Source of the DNA: Treponema sp. | Lineage (GTDB): Bacteria > Spirochaetota > Spirochaetia > Treponematales > Breznakiellaceae | Length of the DNA stretch: 14,729 nucleotides | Assembly: GCA_031263435.1 (NCBI GenBank) | Contig: JAISFT010000014.1 | Span: forward strand, 1-14,729 | Direction of reading: 5' to 3' | Shown: one piece after another, positions 6,721-13,746 of the stretch | How positions within the stretch are numbered: position 1 is the first letter of the stretch | Layout: each line of letters begins with the position of its first letter | The notes under the pieces: model-generated | What the model was told of the DNA's origin: nothing | The model's database searches: none | The model's input: only the letters and a program-made list of their open reading frames with translations | Translations under genes and position numbers: made by a program

Positions 6721-8538
6721 TTACCGGTAAAGGGGGCCCAAAGCCGCGCAAGCCCGGTAATCGGACCCTTCTTTGTCCATGCCAAAGCTGTTCCAGTAGC
6801 TGGGCCGGAAGATCCGGTCCGCCTCCAGGTTGTGCATGCACACAGGGATCCGCAGGATACTCGCAAGACTAAGCAGGTCCGCGCCAATATGGCCGTAAGA
6901 AACGGCTCCATGGTTAGCGCCCCAGTTGTTCATCACCGAGTAGACATCGGTAAAGGGACCCGCACCGGTAAGGCGGGGGGCGAACCAGGTGCTGGGCCAG
7001 GTAGGATCGGTGCGCTGATCCAGCTTGTCGTGAACATGGTCCGGGATGCCGACAGTCCAGCCCTCGGCGATCTGCAGAACCGGGCCCAGCCCCTTGACCA
7101 GGTTAAGACGGGTCATGGTCACGGGCATACCCCCTTCGGTAAGGAAATCCGATGAGTAGCCGCCGCCCCGGAAGTAGCCCAGACTGGCGTAGCGCCACTG
7201 TACGGCGTCCAGACAGGCCCCCGCTTCCTCGGGGCTGATCTCCCAGAAAGGTTTCATCGCCGGCTTCCCGTCCTTCCGCTGTTTGCCGGTACCGTCAAGA
7301 CTGGCGGACCCGGAGTTGATCAGGTGGATAAGACCATTGGCGGCGCCCCCTTCGGGCTTCCATCCGGTAACCCGCTCAATGGCGGCGGGACTCCAGTAGG
7401 TTCTAACATCACTGAAAATCTGGGCGGCGCCGGTAAGCAAGTGCCCAAAGAGCATGGACACCCCGTTCAAACTGTCGTTCTCCGTAGCCACAATGTAGGG
7501 ACTGCGGATACCGTTCCAATCGTAGGAGGAATTGAGAATCACCTCCAAAAAGTCCCCGTTGGGGAAGTGATCGTTCCAGTGACGCTGCCCCTGGAAACCC
7601 GCAACCAGGGCGTTATGCCCCAAAGCCTCCTCCGCCAGACCCTTGCGCCGCAGATCGGCGTTACCCACCATCAGGTCCCGGACAATCATGGCCATCTTAA
7701 CACAGGTCTTCCACACCTCGTCCTTGCGCCGCCTGCTGTGCTGTTCCGCGGGAGGATTGTTGTCCGGACCCTCGCGGTTCTTGCAGTTGGCGCTTACCCA
7801 TTCCATGGCCCGCCGGAATTCCGCCTCGGAGTAGATCTTTTCGTCAAAACGGCGGACCAGTTCACTCATGTCCACATATTCGTTCCGCATCCCCAAATAT
7901 TCCTGGAAAAAATCGGCGTTGACGATAGACCCGGCAATACCCATGGACACCGAACCAACAGCCAGGTAGCTTTTGCCCCGCATCCAGGCGGCGGCCAGAC
8001 CAGCCCGGGCAAAGCGGAGCAGCTTTTCCCGCACATCCTCCGGCACCTGTTCGACATTCGCCAGGTCCTGCACATCCCGGCCATAGATGCCGAACGCGGG
8101 AAGCCCCTTTTGGTTATGGCCCGCCAGCACCGCCGCCAGGTACACCGCCCCAGGCCGGTCCGTACCGTTAAAGCCCCAGACCGCCTTGATAGTCCGGGGA
8201 TCCATATCCATCGTTTCCGAGCCATAACACCAGCAGGGAGTCACGGTAAGGGTAACCTGCACCTGCTCCCGGTTGAATTTATCCTGACACGCGGCAGCCT
8301 CCGCCACCCCGCCAATGCAGGTATCGGCGATAACGCACTCAATAGGCATACCGTTAGGGTGTTTCAAATTCTCCGTAATAAGCCTGGCCGCGGCCTTAGC
8401 CAGAGCCATCGTCGGTTCCTCCAGGGACTCACGCACCCCCCTGCGGCGGCCATCTATCGCCGGCCGGATACCTATCTTGGGCAGGGCCCCCCGGTAACGG
8501 TTCACCGGATTATTCATCGTAAGACCTATATCCGCCAT
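6721..8538 (-). CDS. fucI: L-fucose isomerase
   Basis: FucI interconverts L-fucose and L-fuculose (and D-arabinose and D-ribulose) in the cytosol, the first step of fucose catabolism, using Mn2+. The 605-residue product aligns by eye along its whole length with E. coli FucI (591 residues): [62 protein letters not shown] and NNWGANHG. The metal and catalytic residues are present: Glu353 in ATENDSLNG, Asp377 in SDVRTYW and His543 in GANHG. ATG 8538 has a CAGGAGGG ribosome binding site. Residues 1-17 are a short N-terminal addition relative to E. coli, and Met8 is an alternative start. No fucose kinase, aldolase or transporter gene is adjacent, so the rest of the pathway must lie elsewhere. A candidate promoter lies at 8570-8599. 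Confidence 0.97.
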   Translation of the reverse strand: MADIGLTMNNPVNRYRGALPKIGIRPAIDGRRRGVRESLEEPTMALAKAAARLITENLKHPNGMPIECVIADTCIGGVAEAAACQDKFNREQVQVTLTVTPCWCYGSETMDMDPRTIKAVWGFNGTDRPGAVYLAAVLAGHNQKGLPAFGIYGRDVQDLANVEQVPEDVREKLLRFARAGLAAAWMRGKSYLAVGSVSMGIAGSIVNADFFQEYLGMRNEYVDMSELVRRFDEKIYSEAEFRRAMEWVSANCKNREGPDNNPPAEQHSRRRKDEVWKTCVKMAMIVRDLMVGNADLRRKGLAEEALGHNALVAGFQGQRHWNDHFPNGDFLEVILNSSYDWNGIRSPYIVATENDSLNGVSMLFGHLLTGAAQIFSDVRTYWSPAAIERVTGWKPEGGAANGLIHLINSGSASLDGTGKQRKDGKPAMKPFWEISPEEAGACLDAVQWRYASLGYFRGGGYSSDFLTEGGMPVTMTRLNLVKGLGPVLQIAEGWTVGIPDHVHDKLDQRTDPTWPSTWFAPRLTGAGPFTDVYSVMNNWGANHGAVSYGHIGADLLSLASILRIPVCMHNLEADRIFRPSYWNSFGMDKEGSDYRACAALGPLYR

Positions 8539-8569
8539 AATTCCCTCCTGCGCTGGTTTAACTTGAAAA

Positions 8570-8599
8570 ATTATGAGTTTTTTATCAAAAGAATGTAAG
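8570..8599 (-). promoter_or_regulatory. Candidate promoter for fucI
   Basis: CTTACA (8594-8599), an 18-base spacer and CATAAT (8570-8575) lie about 30 bases before the fucI start on the minus strand. The -35 is only 4 of 6, so the call is tentative. Confidence 0.35.
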
Positions 8600-8635
8600 C
8601 CCCCGAAAGCTTATACAACATCTCCATTCGGATCA

Positions 8636-8748
8636 GGGCGCATTTCCGGCGCAAGGCAACCTCCTGTTGCCACGCGCCGGAAACCGGGCTATCCGCTTGT
8701 ATCTTTTTTGCCTGCGGCAAAAAAGGATACCGCTTCTATCCCTTGCGC
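8636..8748. repeat. Dispersed hairpin repeat, full copy C
   Basis: Read on the plus strand the unit is GGGCGCAT, a long GC stem (TTCCGGCGC ... GCGCCGGAA, with an inner GGCAAC/GTTGCC stem), CCGGGCTATCCGCTTGTATC, a TTTTTTGCC-TGC-GGCAAAAAA hairpin, GGATACCGCTTCTATCCCTTGCGC carried over the last bases. The same words in the same order or the exact reverse occur at 745-874, 14581-14671 and in part at 6223-6274 and 13695-13734. Confidence 0.75.
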
Positions 8749-8749
8749 G

Positions 8750-8913
8750 GGCGAAAGCCTGCGGCTTTCGCCTTAGGAGTTTGGGGCTTTGCCCCAAACT
8801 CCGAAAACCAAAAACCCCTAGGGTTTTTGGTTCGGCATCCATGCCATTTTTGAGCTATGAGTTTTTGCTTCGCAAAAACTCATAAATTCGTTGTAACCGG
8901 CATCCATGCCGGT
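8750..8913. repeat. Train of five consecutive near-perfect hairpins
   Basis: Stems in order: GGCGAAAGCC-TGC-GGCTTTCGCC (8750-8772); GGAGTTTGGGGC with loop TTT (8776-8802); AACCAAAAACCC with loop CTA (8806-8832); ATGAGTTTTTGC with loop TTC (8857-8883); ACCGGCAT-CC-ATGCCGGT (8896-8913). The first four have 10-12 bp perfect stems and exactly three-base loops. No gene is recognised between 8539 and 9011, so these hairpins and copy C account for nearly all of this stretch. Confidence 0.8.
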
Positions 8914-9011
8914 CTGCGGCTTTCGCCTCCATGCCGGCCTGTGCTCTGCGGTTTTGGTCTTGCGGCGGTTCCGTATTGCCAAAAAATTTTCCCCATAGTA
9001 CGTTAACTGCC

Positions 9012-9332
9012 ATGGGATGCTTTGTTCCCCTAAAAAAGAACGCTCTGGGAAAGGCCCTGCATATCGGTCTTATGGGCTGGCTTTCCCTGGCGGTGATTTG
9101 CGCCGGGGCCTACATCATTGAGGAACAGGACCACGACTGCTGCGGCGAAGGCTGCTCTATCTGCCATCAGATAGCGTTTGCCCAGCGGCTTATCGAAGCG
9201 TTTGGACATTTCTGCGTTTCCCTGCTCCTCGCCGCTTTCCTGGCCTGCCTTGCGTCCCGCGTAAAGTTCCTTACCCGCCCCTGCGCTGTTCCCGCTACCC
9301 TGGTGGCGTTAAACATAAAATGTAACTGCTGA
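9012..9332 (+). CDS. Small Cys/His-rich two-helix membrane protein
   Basis: I do not recognise a named family. From ATG 9012 the product is 106 residues with two hydrophobic helices: LHIGLMGWLSLAVICAGAYI and, later, CVSLLLAAFLACLAS. Between them lies EEQDHDCCGEGCSICHQI, a dense Cys/His motif that could bind a transition metal. More cysteines end the protein (NIKCNC). The frame is open from 8931, but the first 27 residues come from repeat-flanking DNA and no ribosome binding site supports them. None is strong at 9012 either. Its position directly before a ZnuA-like gene and its metal-ligand composition suggest a partner in metal uptake or delivery, which is inference. Confidence 0.6.
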   Translation: MGCFVPLKKNALGKALHIGLMGWLSLAVICAGAYIIEEQDHDCCGEGCSICHQIAFAQRLIEAFGHFCVSLLLAAFLACLASRVKFLTRPCAVPATLVALNIKCNC

Positions 9333-9398
9333 GTAGTTCCTCCTCTTTTTAAAATTCTTCCCCAGACCCGGCTAGGTTCGGGGCGGCTCATTGGGCGG

Positions 9399-9422
9399 CC
9401 TCAACGCAAGGCTGTTGAGGCT
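9399..9422 (+). terminator. Hairpin between the Cys-rich gene and the ZnuA-like gene
   Basis: GCCTCAAC and GTTGAGGC form an eight-bp stem with an eight-base loop, followed by TTGTTGTTT. It may be a weak terminator or attenuator of the upstream gene. A separate inverted repeat TTTCAAA-A-TTTGAAA at 9428-9442 could be an operator for the next gene. Confidence 0.4.
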
Positions 9423-9507
9423 TGTTGTTTCAAAATTTGAAAATTGTCTGCGGGGCCTCCCGGAACCGGTTTCCAGGGGCGGTCCGGCATAACATTGGAG
9501 GAATACT

Positions 9508-10479
9508 TTGAGATATTTATCTTCTAAACATTTTATACTGACCCTTTGCGCGGTTTTACTGCTCAGTACCACCGCGTTTGCCCGGCCCCGGCAGGACCGG
9601 GGGAACACAGCGGCGGTAAACGTGGTTACCACCGTCTTTCCGTCCTACGATTTTGTCCGGGAAATCGCCGGGGATAAGGTGAACCTTACCCTCCTGCTCC
9701 CGCCAGGGGCGGAAAGCCACTCATTCGAGCCCACGCCCCGGGATATTATCCAAATTCAAAACAGCGACCTCTTTGTCTATGTGGGGGGCGAATCCGAAGC
9801 GTGGGTGGAACGGATTCTGGATTCCGTTGATTCGTACAACGACGGCAGGCTCAGGGTTGTCTCCCTCATGGATATGGTTGACGTGGTGGAAGAAGAAATT
9901 GTGGAGGGCATGGAAGATGAAGAGGAGGCCGATGAGGGCCAAGAGGGGCCGGAATACGATGAGCATGTCTGGACCTCTCCGCGAAACGCCAAACTCATTG
10001 TCCGGGCCCTGACCGAAGCCCTCTGCCAGGCGGACAACGCCAACGCGGCCTTCTACCAGCAGAACGAGCGGGCATATCAGGCCAAACTGGACGAACTGGA
10101 CGCCGCCTTCCGGACGGTCCTCAACGGGGCAAAACGGAGGACCATTGTTTTTGGGGATCGTTTCCCCTTCCGGTATTTTGCCGATACCTACGGCCTTAGT
10201 TACTACGCCGCCTTCCCCGGCTGTTCCACGGAAACCGAGTGCAGCGCCGCCACCATAGCCTTCCTCATCAACAAGATCAGGGGCGAGGGTATCCCCGTGA
10301 TTTTCCACATCGAGCTGTCCAACGAAAAAATAGCGGATACCATCAGCGAGGCTACGGGGGCGAAATAACTCCTCCTCCACGCCTGCCACAACGTCTCCAA
10401 GCGGGACATGGACAGAAATGTAAGCTATCTGGAACTCCAAAGGGGCAACGTGGACCGGCTTAGGGAAGCCCTATATTAA
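9508..10479 (+). pseudogene. ZnuA-like metal ABC transporter substrate-binding protein, interrupted by in-frame TAA
   Basis: This family binds Zn2+ or Mn2+ in the periplasm for an ABC importer. Translation starts at TTG 9508 behind GGAGG (9497-9501). A signal peptide ends around AFA (residues 23-25) with no lipobox. Recognisable elements are VVTTVFPSYDFVREIAGD, GAESHSFEP (His71), DEHVWTSP (His153) and FHIELSNEKIADTISEATGAK spread over residues 266-286. An acidic loop (128-152) replaces the usual His-rich one. The frame stops at TAA 10366-10368 after 286 residues. The same frame then continues with family-like sequence (LLLHACHNVSKRDMD ... LREALY) for 36 codons to a second TAA at 10477-10479. 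A single nonsense change would explain this. The last strand and helix, with possible metal ligands, would be lost without readthrough. No permease or ATPase gene is adjacent. Confidence 0.85.
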
Positions 10480-10481
10480 AA

Positions 10482-10647
10482 TCCCAAAAGCTGAAGTTTT
10501 GGGAAAGCCTTTTGAGCTTGTTCCAAAACCCGGCTGGTTTTGAACAAGCTCTTGGAAAAACCGGTTAAGCTTAAAATTATGCCCAGCCCGGTTTTTCCCT
10601 TTAAATCAAGGAAGCTGTTCCAAAAACTGAAGTTTTGGAACAGCCTC
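10482..10647. repeat. Cluster of four A/T-loop hairpins, including a dispersed unit
   Basis: Hairpins lie at 10482-10504 (TCCCAAAA/TTTTGGGA), 10515-10550 (AGCTTGTT/AACAAGCT), 10554-10598 (GGAAAAACCGG/CCGGTTTTTCC) and 10614-10644 (GCTGTTCCAAAA/TTTTGGAACAGC). The first and last share the loop core CTGAAG, and the last recurs at 13283-13317. They fill the gap between the ZnuA-like gene and the NlpC/P60 gene, and the last one (followed by CTCTTTT) may end transcription. Confidence 0.7.
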
Positions 10648-10735
10648 TTTTAACAACCCGTTTTACCTGTTTTAAGGGGAGAGGGGCGTCAAGTGGGGTT
10701 CTTAATTTCTCAAGAAATCCGCCGATAGAAGGGAT

Positions 10736-11923
10736 ATGAGGAAATCCCTAGTTATCGTGCGTATAATCCTGCTTGGCGCCTTGCTCCTTTCCCGGGGATC
10801 CGCCCTGTTTGCGGGCCCTCCCCTGGATAGTTATGTAATTCCGGCAAGCCGGTCCGGCCAGACAGCCCTGGAAGCCCGGACTAAGCTTTTGACCGCGGCG
10901 GAAAGCTACCGGGGATCTCCCTACCGCTACGGCGGCTATAGCCGGGACGGCCTGGACTGTTCGGGCCTTGTTTACGCAAGCTTTAAGGACTCCCTGGCGG
11001 TCTCCGTACCCCGTTCCACATCGGCGTTGTACAACTGGACAGAGAAGATCAGCGCCGAGGCCCTCCAGCCGGGGGACCTGGTGTTCTTTATCACCCAGGG
11101 CCGCGATATTTCCCATGTGGGAATCTATGCGGGAGAAGGCAGTTTCATCCATTCCGCCTCCGAGGGACCAAGGACCGGGGTCATCTACTCCCGGCTTGAT
11201 GAATCCTACTGGCAAAGGACCTTTGCCGGGGCCGGCAGGGCGCTGCCGGAGGTCTCACCGGGAGAAAATCCCGGCAGATCTCCCGCACCGGCAGTGGCTG
11301 CGGTTTCCCGAGGTCCCGCAGCTCCGGCAGCCGGAGACACCGCTAAACCGGCGGAAAGCCGGAGCAGCGCAAGACCCGGCAGCCCCGATTCCGGGGAAAA
11401 CAAAACCCCAAGCAGGATCGGGGGAAAGGGCTTCATGGTGGGCTTCGGCTTTGCCCCCAGTTGGAACAGCACGATAGGACGAAACAATCCCCTTAGAGGG
11501 GTTTCGACCCAGGGCCGCTTTGCCTGGAAGGGGGATGTCTTTGGCCTTACCCTGATTCCGGGCTTTGAAATCCGCCCCGAATGGGACGATGCCCTGGGGG
11601 TGTTCCGGGCGGCCTTTACCATTTCCCTGGGCTTTGACGATAAGCTGCGGATCTTCGCCGGCCCCGCTTTCTCCCTGGGAACCCCGGAGCTGGAAATGGA
11701 ATCGGGAAACCGTCCCTATACCGGAGGTAATGCCTGGTTTGGGGCCGCCGGGGTCACGATAGCCCCCTTCTCCATCCCGGTTGGCAGGGGCAGACTGGAC
11801 CCCTACGGGGAACTGGCCTGGCAGTCCTACCAGCGGGAAGGGGGGACAAACGCCGACTGGAACGCCGATGTAAGCGCGGGCTTCCGGTTTTCTACCGGTA
11901 TCCGCTACACCTGGGACCTTTAG
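10736..11923 (+). CDS. Secreted NlpC/P60 peptidase fused to a probable beta-barrel domain
   Basis: The 395-residue product begins with a signal peptide (about 1-26, ending SALFA). An NlpC/P60 domain covers about 45-160: Cys75 in LDCSGLVY, His127 in ISHVGIY and His139 in SFIHSAS form the expected Cys-His-His set. Such enzymes cut peptidoglycan stem peptides, usually at D-gamma-Glu-diamino acid bonds. A Pro/Ala/Ser-rich linker (165-225) leads to a region of about 170 residues with alternating hydrophobic and polar stretches and many Gly and aromatic residues (GFMVGFGFAPSW, GDVFGLTLIPGFEI, LRIFAGPAFSLG, GIRYTWDL). This reads as a small outer-membrane barrel. The ATG at 10736 follows GAAGGG closely. 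A sigma-28-like GCCGATAG lies at 10721-10728. A hairpin with a seven-bp stem (11931-11949) follows the stop. Confidence 0.88.
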   Translation: MRKSLVIVRIILLGALLLSRGSALFAGPPLDSYVIPASRSGQTALEARTKLLTAAESYRGSPYRYGGYSRDGLDCSGLVYASFKDSLAVSVPRSTSALYNWTEKISAEALQPGDLVFFITQGRDISHVGIYAGEGSFIHSASEGPRTGVIYSRLDESYWQRTFAGAGRALPEVSPGENPGRSPAPAVAAVSRGPAAPAAGDTAKPAESRSSARPGSPDSGENKTPSRIGGKGFMVGFGFAPSWNSTIGRNNPLRGVSTQGRFAWKGDVFGLTLIPGFEIRPEWDDALGVFRAAFTISLGFDDKLRIFAGPAFSLGTPELEMESGNRPYTGGNAWFGAAGVTIAPFSIPVGRGRLDPYGELAWQSYQREGGTNADWNADVSAGFRFSTGIRYTWDL

Positions 11924-12053
11924 CAGCTGCGCCCGCCGCGATCCGGCGGGTGAAAATTATACAGCTTCCCGGTGTCAAATGTAACCATGTCCCCATTAAG
12001 GGGTTTAGTTTATGTAGAAACGCTTCTTCCTGATGTTCTCCTTTTCTTCTGTG

Positions 12054-12091
12054 CCGCCGCCGTTCTCCTCCTTTCGGCGGCGGTTTTTTTT
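12054..12091 (+). terminator. Rho-independent terminator
   Basis: CCGCCGCCG (12054-12062) and CGGCGGCGG (12075-12083) form a nine-bp GC stem with a 12-base loop, followed by eight T residues. It would stop plus-strand transcripts from the NlpC/P60 gene 130 bp upstream before they run into the convergent zinc-ribbon gene. Confidence 0.85.
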
Positions 12092-12521
12092 ATTTCATCG
12101 CCCTGGGACCCCGGCAGTTGATACAGCCCAAAACATGAACATGGGATTTCTTTGGCCGTTCAAAAACCCTGGCAAAAAGGTATTCCCGGTCCCCAATGGC
12201 CTGATGACAGACCGGACAGACCCGGGGACGGCGTTTTTCCCATTCCCCCTCCAGGCAGAAGGGACAGCCCATGATATGCATGATCCGGTCCGTGCCATTG
12301 GTAGAAGGATAGACCGCGGACTTTACCAGCACCCCCGGGGGAAGCCTGGCGGCGCAGACCGGGCAGGTCTGGGGGTCCCCGGCCCGGCCTTCCGTCTCCC
12401 GTTGGCCCGGTTTTCCCTGGTTTTGGCCCCCCCGGCGGGGTATGCGGAAAAACAGGGTATACCCAAAGGCCAGCAGGGCGAATCCCAGAATCAAAAGAAT
12501 CAGAATAGTCAAAAGCCCCAT
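12090..12521 (-). CDS. Membrane-anchored double zinc-ribbon protein
   Basis: The 143-residue product has one N-terminal transmembrane helix (about 3-25, LLTILILLILGFALLAFGY) and a basic, flexible linker. A cytosolic or periplasmic domain follows with four CxxC pairs: Cys53/56, Cys86/89, Cys102/105 and Cys133/136. The spacing suggests two zinc ribbons. Function is unknown. An adaptor or assembly role for a membrane complex is possible but not shown by the sequence. The ATG at 12521 has a G-rich run (GGGGGGAAT) just upstream. It is divergent from rsmI, with only 54 bp between the starts. Confidence 0.82.
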   Translation of the reverse strand: MGLLTILILLILGFALLAFGYTLFFRIPRRGGQNQGKPGQRETEGRAGDPQTCPVCAARLPPGVLVKSAVYPSTNGTDRIMHIMGCPFCLEGEWEKRRPRVCPVCHQAIGDREYLFARVFERPKKSHVHVLGCINCRGPRAMK

Positions 12522-12563
12522 AATATTCCCCCCGGACAGGTGGTTCCCCGCCCCCTCCTCCGG

Positions 12564-12569
12564 TATAAT
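12564..12569 (+). promoter_or_regulatory. -10 element (TATAAT) immediately before rsmI
   Basis: A perfect TATAAT sits inside the palindrome CGGTATAATCTACCG (12561-12575), six bases before the GTG start of rsmI. No clear -35 and no ribosome binding site are visible. If used, the transcript would be leaderless or nearly so. Confidence 0.4.
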
Positions 12570-12575
12570 CTACCG

Positions 12576-13256
12576 GTGTCAATTTTGTATATCATCGGCA
12601 CCCCTATCGGAAATTTAGGGGATCTCTGCCCCAGGGCCGTGGAAACCCTCAAAACCGTGGATCTGGTGGCCTGCGAGGATACCCGGCGGACCCTTAAGCT
12701 CCTCAGCCACCTGGGAATCCACTGTCCCCTCCTCTCCTGCCGTTCCCAAAACGAGGAAACAGCGGCGGAACGGGTGCTGGCCGCCCTGGAAGAAGGCAAA
12801 ACGGCGGCCTATGCCAGCGATGCGGGGACCCCGGGAATAAGCGACCCCGGAGCGGTCCTGGTCCGCAGGGCCGCCCAGGCCGGCCACCAGGTCATCCCCA
12901 TACCGGGCCCTTCCGCCTTCGCCAGCCTCGTCAGTGTTGCCGGGGCCGCGGACAAGACCATCATCTTTGAAGGCTTCCTCTCCCCCAAAACAGGCCGCCG
13001 CCGGACCCGGATCAGGGAACTGCTGGACACCGGTGCCGCCTTCGTGCTGTACGAATCCCCCTTCCGGGTACTCAAACTCTGCCAGGATCTGGCCGAACTG
13101 GGGGGGGACCGCTACATCTGCCTGGGCCGGGAGATGACCAAAGTCCACGAGGAGTACCTGCGGGGCTCCGCAGCGGAGATTCTTGCTATTTTAGAACAAA
13201 ATTCTGAACAAAAAGGTGAATTTTCCTTGTATATCTCTGGTAAAAGGTCCAAATAA
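12576..13256 (+). CDS. rsmI: 16S rRNA (cytidine1402-2'-O)-methyltransferase RsmI
   Basis: RsmI uses S-adenosylmethionine to methylate the ribose of C1402 in the decoding centre of 16S rRNA. The product of 226 residues is somewhat short because the C-terminal extension of the E. coli enzyme is absent. It shows the family motifs in order: LYIIGTPIGNLGD at the start, ACEDTRRTLKLL, YASDAGTPGISDPG, IPIPGPSAFASL and YESPFR. The GTG at 12576 is chosen because family sequence begins right there. The longer open frame from 12033 runs antisense to the zinc-ribbon gene and is not credible. The coding sequence ends 26 bases before the dispersed hairpin at 13283-13317. RsmI also consumes SAM and makes SAH, the substrate of the Pfs encoded elsewhere in the window. 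Confidence 0.95.
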   Translation: MSILYIIGTPIGNLGDLCPRAVETLKTVDLVACEDTRRTLKLLSHLGIHCPLLSCRSQNEETAAERVLAALEEGKTAAYASDAGTPGISDPGAVLVRRAAQAGHQVIPIPGPSAFASLVSVAGAADKTIIFEGFLSPKTGRRRTRIRELLDTGAAFVLYESPFRVLKLCQDLAELGGDRYICLGREMTKVHEEYLRGSAAEILAILEQNSEQKGEFSLYISGKRSK

Positions 13257-13282
13257 CCGGTAGACTAGTGCGTGTGAACTGA

Positions 13283-13317
13283 GCTTGTTCCAAAAACTGA
13301 AGTTTTGGAACAGCCTC
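13283..13317. repeat. Second copy of the TTCCAAAAACTGAAG hairpin unit
   Basis: TTCCAAAAACTGAAGTTTTG and its flanks match 10614-10647 almost base for base, again ending CAGCCTC. Both copies sit just after a stop codon, but no T-run follows here, so termination is doubtful. Confidence 0.7.
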
Positions 13318-13343
13318 AACTATTAAGGGGTCAGTGCCGATAA
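13316..13343 (+). promoter_or_regulatory. Sigma-28 (FliA)-type promoter for flgM
   Basis: GCCGATAA (13336-13343) is an exact match to the sigma-28 -10 consensus. TCAA (13316-13319), 16 bases upstream, matches the TAAA -35 core at 3 of 4. Transcription would start near 13350, about 13 bases before the flgM ATG. A sigma-28 promoter is the expected control for an anti-sigma-28 gene. Confidence 0.62.
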
Positions 13344-13362
13344 TCAGCACAGGTAGGTTGAT

Positions 13363-13647
13363 ATGATGATCGACAGGATAGGTTTTTCAGAGCCCATTCA
13401 GCCCGGTAAACGCCCAGGGAGGAGCGAACCGGTTGTCCGCAATTCCAGTGCGGATTCCATAAGCCTTTCGCCGGAGGCCCTGGAAAAGGCCGAGATCTAC
13501 CGGGCCGCCGCCCTTGTCGCCGCCGTACCCGATACCCGCGCCGAGCGAATTGCGGAACTCAAGGCCAAAATCAACGACCCGTCCTATATCAACGACCGTA
13601 TCCTGGAAGCTACCGCCGATAAAATTTTGGAGTCCTTCGGACTATAA
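13363..13647 (+). CDS. flgM: Anti-sigma-28 factor FlgM
   Basis: FlgM binds and inhibits the flagellar sigma factor FliA until the hook is finished and FlgM is exported. The 94-residue product has the family build: a disordered, polar N-terminal half, SISLSPEALEKAEIY in the middle and the sigma-binding C-terminal helices RAERIAELKAKINDPSY and INDRILEATADKILESFGL. Two ATG codons stand side by side at 13363 and 13366, with AGGTAGG five bases before the first. The gene has its own sigma-28-like promoter. It is followed by 99 bases containing a repeat fragment before the next gene, so cotranscription with it is uncertain. Confidence 0.92.
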   Translation: MMIDRIGFSEPIQPGKRPGRSEPVVRNSSADSISLSPEALEKAEIYRAAALVAAVPDTRAERIAELKAKINDPSYINDRILEATADKILESFGL

Positions 13648-13694
13648 TCCCCTTATAACCGGGCTGTGGAACGCTCTCCGCGTTCCAGTGTTCC

Positions 13695-13734
13695 AATTTT
13701 TGCTTCGCAAAAATTCCGCTCCTATCCCTTGCGC
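13695..13734. repeat. Dispersed hairpin repeat, fragment E
   Basis: AATTTTTGC-TTC-GCAAAAATT (triloop hairpin) is followed by CCGCTCCTATCCCTTGCGC. The second part matches the end of copy C and the reverse complement of the start of copy D. It lies between flgM and the transferase gene and supplies bases just upstream of that gene's ribosome binding site. Confidence 0.65.
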
Positions 13735-13746
13735 GAAAGAGTGTCC

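Noticed and set aside
7324..8598. Long plus-strand open frame opposite fucI (424 codons)
   Set aside because: It is fully antisense to an unmistakable FucI, with His/Pro/Gly-rich shadow composition and no family features.
8573..8885. Short open frames across the hairpin train
   Set aside because: They translate repeat DNA (perfect inverted repeats read as protein) and have no ribosome binding sites.
8636..8913. CRISPR array
   Set aside because: The hairpins differ in sequence and there is no regular repeat-spacer pattern and no cas gene.
9428..9442. Zur or MntR operator before the ZnuA-like gene
   Set aside because: TTTCAAA-A-TTTGAAA is a real inverted repeat but does not match a known Zur or MntR box that I can name, so it was not annotated as such.
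9721..10440. Minus-strand frame opposite the ZnuA-like gene (239 codons)
   Set aside because: It is the antisense shadow of a conserved periplasmic protein gene, and its composition reflects the complementary codons.
12033..12575. N-terminal extension of rsmI (about 181 codons)
   Set aside because: It lies antisense to the zinc-ribbon gene and across a terminator, and RsmI homology starts at the GTG at 12576.
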